Of a stretch of DNA of 36,784 nt, positions 30,975 to 36,784 are shown in pieces. Origin of the DNA: a virus; the IMG/VR virus record IMGVR_UViG_3300032309_002296, positions 1 to 36,784 of that record. The stretch is one strand, 5' to 3'. Below the pieces are notes generated by a model, which ran no database searches, had not been told where the DNA came from, and worked only from the letters and a program-made list of their open reading frames with translations. Made by a program: the position numbers and the translations under genes. Numbering within the stretch: the stretch's first letter is position 1; each line of letters opens with the position of its first letter.

Positions 30975-32734
30975 TGTCATATAGGCTAAAGGTTATAAAA
31001 GACAGCCCGATAGGATTCTGGATGCTTGATGAGTCTTCAAGCAGTTCAGTGGCTATGGACTATTCAGGCTGCAATAACAATGGTGCCTATACTGGATCTC
31101 CTGCTACAAATATTTTGCCACTTGTTCCAGGCGGTGGATCAGGAACAAAGATTACAAACTTAGCATATATAACTTTCCCTATAACTAATAACTATTACAC
31201 AACAAATTCAACTCCAGGTATGGCAACAAAGTATTCTTCAGATAATGATTTTACTATTGAGTGTTGGATTAATCAATCAATTGAGTCTGCCTCAAAAACA
31301 ACATTATTTGCAGACAATACTAGCAAGATTGGCCTTTACTGGGACAGAGGAGATATTGTATTTAATGTATCTCAAAACGATGAAATCAGATACCCAGTAA
31401 CTTATTCAAAAAGATCAATGCACATAGTTGGAGTGTATTCAATTTCTTCAATTTCTTTGTATGTAGACGCAAGGCTTGTAGCAACAAAATCTTTATCCCT
31501 TGACTTTAAATTTACAAATACAGCAATTGCATTTACAGCAGGGCCAACATCGAATGTATCAGATTCATTTATAGTCGATGCTCCAGCAATATATAGATAT
31601 TCTCTTTCTCCACAATCAATATTGAGCCATTTTAATGCAGGAAGCGTTTCATCTTCTGCAATACAAATTGTTGCTCCAGATCAAGGTATATTGTTTTCAG
31701 GCACAGACGCATCTATTAGAGCTCAATTCCAATACTCATATCCTATCAATAGAAGATGGACGGAATTCCTAGACGAAAATACATACTATGATGAAGCGGC
31801 AGGATATATTTCATTTTATAAGACTGATACCCCTGTAGCTAAAACATTTATCATGGAAGACTTCTTTATGGTTCCAAGCGGGATCCCGTATGTAACCTCA
31901 AAGGTTGAATGGAGAAATGATTTAAATATATCTGTCGAGTCAAGCATAGATGGGATATCATGGCAAAATTGCACAAATGGAATGCCATTGCCTCAATACA
32001 CAAAAGATGGGTTTAGCTCAACAGGATTAGTTTATTTAAAGATAACTATGACAACTTCAGATGCTAGTAAATATCTTCCAAGACTTGCATATTTTGCAGT
32101 AAGCTTTTATACAAATAAGGATGTCTATGCAGACAACTTTGGATATAAAATATCATCTCCAACTGAATACTATATTGGATCAATAAATTATCCAGTTCTT
32201 TCAAGGCATTATGACAATGGAATAAGAACAAAAGCAGGGCATGGATTTAATTTGTCCGCCTCCTTACCTGTTAACTCTACAGAGATGCTCTTCACGCCCT
32301 CTACAAGCGCCGCTAACACCCTAATCTATTTGCCTGCGGCTGCAGGTGTACCAGAAACAAAGTATGCCTGGAACGGCTCTGGGACGGTCTCAAAGGCAAA
32401 CATCCTATCAATATTTATAAACGGAGTTGACAGAACATCAGCAACAAATATAAGTTCGTTTTTAGTAGAAGAAGAACTTCATCATATAGTAATTAACTTT
32501 ACTGCACCAATTTCAGGTGATATACAGTTTAACTATTTAGTATCTGGTGGGCCAACATCCCTATATAATAATATTGCCGTATACCCAAATAGCTTTACTC
32601 AGCAACTTGTAAACACCCACTACGGTTTATATATAGGAAAGGCTTCTGTATCTGTTTCAGATCCGTCCATATCTGTGACAGAAAAACCATTTAGGGCATA
32701 CAATAACGACTGGATTGTGTTACAAAGTATATAA
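30974..32734 (+). CDS. Virion protein with LamG-like lectin domain
   Basis: This is a 586-residue protein. Residues 1-220 form a LamG-type domain: SPIGFWMLDESSSSSVAMDYSG...NNNGAYTGSP (11-43), DFTIECWIN (about 91-99), YSISSISLYVDARLV and DAPAIYRYSLSPQSILSHFNAG near 205-225. The rest has several beta domains without a clear family, including RWTEFLDENTYYDEAAGYISFYKT. LamG domains often bind carbohydrates, and the start WxLDE is standard. It is likely a large adhesin or tail spike. It closes the third fibre block and is followed by a promoter gap. Confidence 0.65.
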   Translation: MSYRLKVIKDSPIGFWMLDESSSSSVAMDYSGCNNNGAYTGSPATNILPLVPGGGSGTKITNLAYITFPITNNYYTTNSTPGMATKYSSDNDFTIECWINQSIESASKTTLFADNTSKIGLYWDRGDIVFNVSQNDEIRYPVTYSKRSMHIVGVYSISSISLYVDARLVATKSLSLDFKFTNTAIAFTAGPTSNVSDSFIVDAPAIYRYSLSPQSILSHFNAGSVSSSAIQIVAPDQGILFSGTDASIRAQFQYSYPINRRWTEFLDENTYYDEAAGYISFYKTDTPVAKTFIMEDFFMVPSGIPYVTSKVEWRNDLNISVESSIDGISWQNCTNGMPLPQYTKDGFSSTGLVYLKITMTTSDASKYLPRLAYFAVSFYTNKDVYADNFGYKISSPTEYYIGSINYPVLSRHYDNGIRTKAGHGFNLSASLPVNSTEMLFTPSTSAANTLIYLPAAAGVPETKYAWNGSGTVSKANILSIFINGVDRTSATNISSFLVEEELHHIVINFTAPISGDIQFNYLVSGGPTSLYNNIAVYPNSFTQQLVNTHYGLYIGKASVSVSDPSISVTEKPFRAYNNDWIVLQSI

Positions 32735-32780
32735 TTCTGTCACACCAGTTGACAAAAAGCTGGACTTGAGTAGACAATAA

Positions 32781-32789
32781 TGGTAAAAT
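32781..32789 (+). promoter_or_regulatory. Promoter -10 box (TGGTAAAAT), near-leaderless start
   Basis: TGG-TAAAAT ends 8 nt before the ATG at 32798, so transcription should start at or within a base of the start codon. No ribosome binding site lies in the gap. A perfect TTGACA (32749-32754) is 29 bp upstream of this box, too far; with an alternative -10 GACAAT (32773-32778) its spacing is 18 bp, so two overlapping promoters are possible. Confidence 0.55.
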
Positions 32790-32797
32790 AAAGTCCT

Positions 32798-33139
32798 ATG
32801 GATATCAATAATACTAAATACAAGGTTCTTGATGAAGAGAGCACACTAGGCATATATGTCTGGGAGATGCCTGACGGCAGGTGGATTGGAGACGACGATG
32901 GGAACTTTCTTTCAGTCACGTCAAAAAAAGGCAATAGATCCAGAATCGATGCTTTGGCTAGAGAAGTTCGCACATTCGGTATATATGAAGGCGGGCCTAA
33001 ATTTCTTTCTGCAAGAAGAAAAATTGATGACGAAGAATTTGAATACCAAAAACAAAGACTTAACTGGGGATTAATTCCAGACCCTATGGATATTGGTAAC
33101 TATAAAGATGAAATGAAAAAGATGGGTGGCATGAAATGA
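32798..33139 (+). CDS. Small conserved protein upstream of portal
   Basis: This is a 113-residue protein. It contains YVWEMPDGRWIGDDDGNFLSV (20-40), REVRTFGIYEGGPKFLSARRKIDDEEFEYQKQRLNWGLIPDPMDIGNYKDEM (57-108). Proteins with the EGGPxFLxGxRxIxDxExxxQxxRxxxGLxPDPxD form precede portal genes in many actinophages, as I remember them. The function is unknown; packaging or portal assembly is plausible by position. It overlaps the portal by 4 nt (ATGA) and has its own promoter, so it opens the head module. Confidence 0.6.
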   Translation: MDINNTKYKVLDEESTLGIYVWEMPDGRWIGDDDGNFLSVTSKKGNRSRIDALAREVRTFGIYEGGPKFLSARRKIDDEEFEYQKQRLNWGLIPDPMDIGNYKDEMKKMGGMK

Positions 33140-34707
33140 TTGAGGTTCAAGAAGAAGACGGAAATACAATTGATATATCTAACACAGCCGACTGGTTTTC
33201 CTTTAAAAAAGAGCAGCCAACAAGTGACCCATTTGCAATAAGCGGGGATGACCTAAGAAAAGTAAGAGGCTTAGGAACAGCATTTAAAAGAAAAATTAAC
33301 CGAGAGTTTTCAAAAGCCTTTACAGGAATTGAAGGAGTAGGCACACAACAAAATCTTCTTGCACAGGCTATTAGTGGCTATGCAATGTTTGACCTTATTG
33401 AGCCACCATACAACCAAGAATATCTATCTAAAATTTATGAAGTGTCAACATATAACTATGCAGCAATTAATGCAAAGGTTGCAAACATTGTTGGGCTAGG
33501 ATACGATTTTGTTGAAACAAAAAAGACAAATGATGCATTTGATTCAATAACAGATGAGAAGCAATTAGAAAGAGCCCGCAAAAAGCTTAACAAGTTGCGC
33601 CAAGACCTACACGGATGGCTGGACACAACAAATGAAGAAGATACCTTTACTCAAACATTAATTAAGGTGTACACAGATTTAGAAGCAACAGGAAACGGCT
33701 ATATTGAAATAGGCAGAACTACAGGCGGAAACATCGGATACATTGGGCATATTCCTGCAAAGACAATGCGTGTCCGTAGACTAAGAGATGGCTTTGTTCA
33801 ATTGCTTTACGGCAAGGCAGTGTTCTTTAATAATTTTGGAGACACAGAAACAGAAAATCCGATTGCTGGACAAGAAGATCGACCAAATGAAATTATACAT
33901 TTAAAGAAGTACACACCAATGAACAACTACTACGGCATACCAGATATTGTGGCTGCCCAGGTTGCGCTAACGGGTAATGAATTTTCTGGAAGATATAACC
34001 TAGACTACTTTGAAAATAAGGCGGTCCCAAGATATATTATTACAGTAAAGGGAGCAAAGCTTTCACCAGAGTCAGAAAGAAAGCTGCTTGAATTTTTCCA
34101 GGTGGGGTTAAAGGGCAAGAACCATAGATCCCTATATGTCCCACTTCCATCAGATACCCCTGACTCAAAGGTTGAATTTAAGATGGAGCCAATCGAAGCT
34201 GGAAACCAAGAAGGCTCATTTGAAAAATATCGTAAATCAAATAGAGATGAAATTTTGCTAGCCCACCGTGTTCCAATTAATAAAATAGGAACACCAGAAG
34301 GAGTTAATTTAGCAGTTGCTCGTGACGCAGATAAGACATTTAAAGAGCAAGTCTGTAGACCCGCCCAGATGATTCTAGAAAAGAAAATTAATAATATCTT
34401 TGGCGAGAAGACAGACGCATTGCTTTTAAAGTTTAATGAGTTAACATTGACTGACGAAGATACCCAGTCTAAAATTGACGAAAGATATTTAAGAATGCAG
34501 GTCATTACCCCTAATGAAGTTAGAATTAGAAAGGGCATGATTCCAATTGATGGCGGAGATAAGGTTGTAGACCTTCAAGCCCAAGCAGCAGAAATTAGAG
34601 CCCAAGCTGGGAACACCAGACAAAGGTCTCAAGATCGCCAAGCAAATTCCCCAGATGTTTCTGGAGAAGGAAGAAATGCTAAAGGCGACGGCAGACAAGT
34701 TGACTAA
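33136..34707 (+). CDS. Portal protein
   Basis: This is a 523-residue protein with the form of PBSX-family phage portal proteins. It includes an early YNYAAINAKVANIVGLGYDFVE (about 110-130), a helical segment, DLEATGNGYIEIGRTTGGNIGYIGHIPAKTMRV (about 176-210), EIIHLKKYTPMNNYYGIPDIVAAQVALTGNEFSGRYNLDYFENKAVPRYIITVKG (about 253-307) and VPINKIGTPEGVNLAVARDADKTFKEQVCRP (about 377-407). A dodecameric portal forms the entry for DNA packaging and binds the terminase. The last 40 residues are hydrophilic and disordered-looking. The first start (33136) overlaps the upstream gene as ATGA. Confidence 0.85.
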   Translation: MIEVQEEDGNTIDISNTADWFSFKKEQPTSDPFAISGDDLRKVRGLGTAFKRKINREFSKAFTGIEGVGTQQNLLAQAISGYAMFDLIEPPYNQEYLSKIYEVSTYNYAAINAKVANIVGLGYDFVETKKTNDAFDSITDEKQLERARKKLNKLRQDLHGWLDTTNEEDTFTQTLIKVYTDLEATGNGYIEIGRTTGGNIGYIGHIPAKTMRVRRLRDGFVQLLYGKAVFFNNFGDTETENPIAGQEDRPNEIIHLKKYTPMNNYYGIPDIVAAQVALTGNEFSGRYNLDYFENKAVPRYIITVKGAKLSPESERKLLEFFQVGLKGKNHRSLYVPLPSDTPDSKVEFKMEPIEAGNQEGSFEKYRKSNRDEILLAHRVPINKIGTPEGVNLAVARDADKTFKEQVCRPAQMILEKKINNIFGEKTDALLLKFNELTLTDEDTQSKIDERYLRMQVITPNEVRIRKGMIPIDGGDKVVDLQAQAAEIRAQAGNTRQRSQDRQANSPDVSGEGRNAKGDGRQVD

Positions 34708-34724
34708 CCCCACTCAACTGTTAT

Positions 34725-34753
34725 TTGCCTTTTTATCTATAAGTCGCTAAAAT
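34725..34753 (+). promoter_or_regulatory. Promoter, leaderless start of the protease-scaffold gene
   Basis: TTGCCT (34725-34730) and TAAAAT (34748-34753) are spaced by 17 bp. The start would fall 7 nt beyond at 34760-34761, the A of the ATG. No Shine-Dalgarno sequence is present before that ATG. A weak hairpin AGTTGA/TCAACT (34699-34720) lies just upstream and could be a poor terminator. Confidence 0.65.
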
Positions 34754-34760
34754 TAAGCAT

Positions 34761-36101
34761 ATGAATATTGAAAAGTCTTTGTGGTCCAGTCATGGCGACA
34801 ACATCAGTCTATCGGTTCCCTTTACAAAGGTTAACCGTGAAAAAAGAACGGTGTCAGGATTCGCTACATTAGATAATGTTGATCAGACAGGCGACGTTGT
34901 CACAGCAGAAGCAAGCCTAAAAGCTTTTGAAGGCTTTAGAGGAAATCTTCGTGAGATGCATAACTCAACAGCAGTCGGCAAGGTTGTTTCATTTAAGCCA
35001 GAAACATACTACGATCCAAAATCAAAAGAATTTTATAACGGTGTATATGTAGATGCATATATTTCAAAAGGCGCACAAGATACTTGGGAAAAGGTTTTAG
35101 ACGGAACTCTATCTGGATTCTCAATCGGCGGTAAGATCAATGAGTCAGACAATGAAGTCAACAAAGCAAATGGTAAGACAGTAAGATTTATTAAGGATTA
35201 TGATTTGATTGAATTGTCAATTGTAGATTCTCCAGCAAATGAACTTTGCAATGTTCTATCTATTCAAAAGGTAAACGGCCAATTGGTATTTAAGGGAATT
35301 GCAACTGAAGTATTAACAGAAAATATTTTTTATTGTGAAGAAAGCAATTCTGTTTTTATCTCAACAGAAAAAACATATGACTCTCCAGTATCTGGAAAGC
35401 CAGCACAACTAATTGGTTGGGTTGAGAGCTCAGATGTTAACAAGTCAAAAGAGATTGATAAGATTCTTGATGCATATAAGCATTCAAGATTTACGTTGCC
35501 TGATACACAAATAGCAAAACAGGCAAACGCAGAAGGAGGTAATGAAGTGTCAGAAAATACAGAAAACGTAGTTGTTGAAGATGCAGCTGTTGAAGCAGCA
35601 CCAGAAGCAACCGTAGAAGAGACAACAGAAGTTGCAGTAGATGCAGCGCCTGCAGTCGAAGATGCTCCTGCAGAAGATGCAGTAGCGGAAGACACAGCTG
35701 CCGAGACTCTGGAAAAAGTAGCCAACGTATCAGAAGATAAGGTTGAAGAACCTGATTTTGCAAAGATGTTAGGCGACCTAAAGGGCTTTTTCTCAGAAAC
35801 TCTAAATAAGGCATCAGAAGTTAATGCAGCACAAGTAACAACAATCCAAGAGACTGTTGAAGCTTTCAGCAAGAGCGTAGACGCTAGAATTTCAGAGTTG
35901 GCAGAACAACACACAGTACTATCAAGTGCTGTAAAAGATATCAAGAGCACGATTGATGGTGTACAAAAGCGTGTCGATGCAGTAGAGTCCGAGACTGCAA
36001 TTAAGAAGTCTTCTGATCTTGGCCGATCAGAGGAAGTAACAATCAAGAAATCTAAATGGAACGGTTCTTTCCTCGGTTCCGTGAACGAAATATTTAACTA
36101 A
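34761..36101 (+). CDS. Prohead protease (XkdF/S78-like) fused to scaffold
   Basis: This is a 446-residue protein. Residues about 15-170 are a phage serine protease of the XkdF/S78 type: VPFTKVNREKRTVSGFATLDNVDQTGD (19-45), REMHNS with candidate catalytic His67, GTLSGFSIGGK with candidate Ser118 or Ser121, and YDLIELSIVDSPAN (147-160) with the conserved acidic/SPAN end. Residues about 263-316 are an Ala/Glu-rich linker, and 330-446 are helical coiled coil typical of scaffolds. The protease trims scaffold and capsid during head maturation. A strong internal ribosome binding site and GTG at residue 263 imply a second product, the free scaffold. Confidence 0.8.
   Translation: MNIEKSLWSSHGDNISLSVPFTKVNREKRTVSGFATLDNVDQTGDVVTAEASLKAFEGFRGNLREMHNSTAVGKVVSFKPETYYDPKSKEFYNGVYVDAYISKGAQDTWEKVLDGTLSGFSIGGKINESDNEVNKANGKTVRFIKDYDLIELSIVDSPANELCNVLSIQKVNGQLVFKGIATEVLTENIFYCEESNSVFISTEKTYDSPVSGKPAQLIGWVESSDVNKSKEIDKILDAYKHSRFTLPDTQIAKQANAEGGNEVSENTENVVVEDAAVEAAPEATVEETTEVAVDAAPAVEDAPAEDAVAEDTAAETLEKVANVSEDKVEEPDFAKMLGDLKGFFSETLNKASEVNAAQVTTIQETVEAFSKSVDARISELAEQHTVLSSAVKDIKSTIDGVQKRVDAVESETAIKKSSDLGRSEEVTIKKSKWNGSFLGSVNEIFN
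35533..35540 (+). promoter_or_regulatory. Internal Shine-Dalgarno sequence AAGGAGGT
   Basis: This perfect AAGGAGGT lies inside the protease gene, 6 nt before an in-frame GTG at 35547. It is stronger than most gene-start sites in the window and sits exactly at the end of the protease part. Confidence 0.75.
35547..36101 (+). CDS. Nested scaffold protein, alternative in-frame start
   Basis: The GTG at 35547 is codon 263 of the protease gene, in the same frame. From it a 184-residue protein (MSENTENVVVEDAAVEAAPE...) would be made: an acidic Ala/Glu-rich start, FAKMLGDLKGFFSETLNK, and a C-terminal coiled coil (ARISELAEQHTVLSSAVKDIKSTIDGVQKRVDAVES). This parallels lambda, where scaffold Nu3 is made from an internal start in protease gene C. 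The evidence is the perfect SD, correct spacing and position between domains. An ATG overlapping the SD is out of frame and too close. Confidence 0.65.
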   Translation: MSENTENVVVEDAAVEAAPEATVEETTEVAVDAAPAVEDAPAEDAVAEDTAAETLEKVANVSEDKVEEPDFAKMLGDLKGFFSETLNKASEVNAAQVTTIQETVEAFSKSVDARISELAEQHTVLSSAVKDIKSTIDGVQKRVDAVESETAIKKSSDLGRSEEVTIKKSKWNGSFLGSVNEIFN

Positions 36102-36116
36102 GGTAGGTATAATAAT

Positions 36117-36784
36117 ATGAGCAATGAACTATTAGAAAAAGCAGCCGCAGCTGGTGCAACAGTATCAACTGGATTTGGCTCAACAACTGGTGGAACAGGA
36201 GTACACAGAGCTTCCGAAAACGGAAACGGTGGACTACTTAACCCAGAACAATCTGCTCGCTTCCTAGACTATATGTTCGACGCAACCGTAATCGGTAAGG
36301 TTGCCCGCACAGTTAGACTTAAGGCAGACACAGCAGAGATTGACCGTATGTCAATCGGCGAGAAGCTTATGCGTCTCGCATCAGAAGGAGAAAACACTGG
36401 AGAAAACAGTGCAGTAACTTTCTCAAAGATCTCTTTGACAACAAAGAAGCTTCGTATGGACTGGGAGCTTTCAACAGAGTCTCTAGAAGACAACATTGAA
36501 GGTGCAGACCTAGAAGATCACATTGCCCGCTTGATGGCAACACAAGCAGGAAATGACATCGAAGATGTTATCCTTAACGGAAACACATCCCTAACAGGAG
36601 ACGCACTTTACAAGTCATTTGATGGCGTTGTAAAGAAGGCAAAGGCATCAGGACGTGTCGTAGACGCAAACGGTGCTGGAGTTTCTCGTGAAGTATTCAA
36701 CAAGGCACTTAAGGCTATGCCACGTAAGTACAAGCAACGTCGTGGAGACCTTCGCTTCCTTGCTGGATCAAACTTGATTCAGGA
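36117..36784 (+). CDS. HK97-fold major capsid protein, partial
   Basis: The first 222 residues are present; the window ends within the gene. The sequence NGGLLNPEQSARFLDYMFDATVIGKVARTVRLKADTAEIDRMSIGEKLMRLASEGENTGENSAVTFSKISLTTKKLRMDWELSTESLEDNIEGADLEDHIARLMATQ (from about residue 40) is highly typical of actinophage HK97-type capsid proteins. Codon choice is more C/G-rich at third positions than in the fibres (for example CGT, ATC, AAG), as expected for the most abundant phage protein. AAGGTAGG serves as ribosome binding site, 9 nt before the ATG. Confidence 0.85.
   Translation, partial: MSNELLEKAAAAGATVSTGFGSTTGGTGVHRASENGNGGLLNPEQSARFLDYMFDATVIGKVARTVRLKADTAEIDRMSIGEKLMRLASEGENTGENSAVTFSKISLTTKKLRMDWELSTESLEDNIEGADLEDHIARLMATQAGNDIEDVILNGNTSLTGDALYKSFDGVVKKAKASGRVVDANGAGVSREVFNKALKAMPRKYKQRRGDLRFLAGSNLIQ

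Noticed and set aside
35330-36046. Long minus-strand open frame (238 codons) opposite the protease-scaffold gene
   Set aside because: It mirrors the Ala/Glu-rich codons of the real gene, has a Ser/Thr/Ala-rich low-complexity translation, no ribosome binding site, and the opposite strand is clearly coding.
36108-36113. TATAAT before the major capsid gene as a leaderless promoter
   Set aside because: It ends only 3 nt before the ATG, so a start 7 nt downstream would fall inside the gene, and a Shine-Dalgarno-like AAGGTAGG is present. It may be chance in an AT-rich gap.

Overview
This window looks like part of a tailed double-stranded DNA bacteriophage (Caudoviricetes) genome. All genes I accept lie on the + strand, are tightly packed, and often overlap as ATGA or TAATG. 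The DNA is AT-rich. The right end carries a classic head module: a small conserved protein, a portal protein, an XkdF/S78-like protease fused to a scaffold, and an HK97-fold major capsid protein cut by the window edge. The capsid, portal, holin-like protein and the C-terminus of a probable class II ribonucleotide reductase resemble actinobacteriophage proteins. Several promoters place the -10 box 7-8 nt before an ATG, which suggests leaderless transcripts, common in Actinobacteria. Many fibre domains recall marine and freshwater T4-like phages. My best guess is a phage of an aquatic actinobacterium; this is inference and no host gene is present.

Layout: 2-178, end of ribonucleotide reductase. 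250-486, holin-like membrane protein with an EF-hand loop. 558-9377, first fibre/adhesin block: a beta-sandwich protein, four fibre or fibre-module proteins, a glycine-rich adhesin, a second Mtd_N-type fibre, a cysteine-rich repeat protein, and three small accessory proteins. 9417-19916, second block: an 852-residue fibre, a collagen-like protein, an 1162-residue structural protein, a tail-assembly-chaperone-like protein, a possible beta-propeller protein and two unknowns. 19922-22614 is a non-structural insert: a U32-like barrel fused to a methyltransferase, then a DUF401-like multi-pass membrane transporter. 22737-32734, third block: paralogues of the second block, tandem glycine-rich adhesins, two LamG-like lectin proteins, a long collagen-like fibre ending in a cupredoxin-like domain, and a glycosyltransferase. 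32798-36784, head module.

About 30 kb is therefore devoted to adhesins, fibres and their helpers, with recurring modules (Mtd_N, a YDD repeat, glycine-rich domains, GPTG collagen repeats, a G-x-IYY module). This suggests a particle with many alternative or multi-part receptor-binding structures, or a region that grows by duplication and exchange. The transporter, the barrel-methyltransferase and the glycosyltransferase are candidates for host-modifying or virion-modifying functions.

There is no stretch of more than 300 bases without a gene. The larger gaps (179-249, 487-557, 21572-21663, 22615-22736, 32735-32797, 34708-34760) hold promoters and hairpins, described below. I saw no tRNA, CRISPR array, insertion sequence, integrase or reverse transcriptase.
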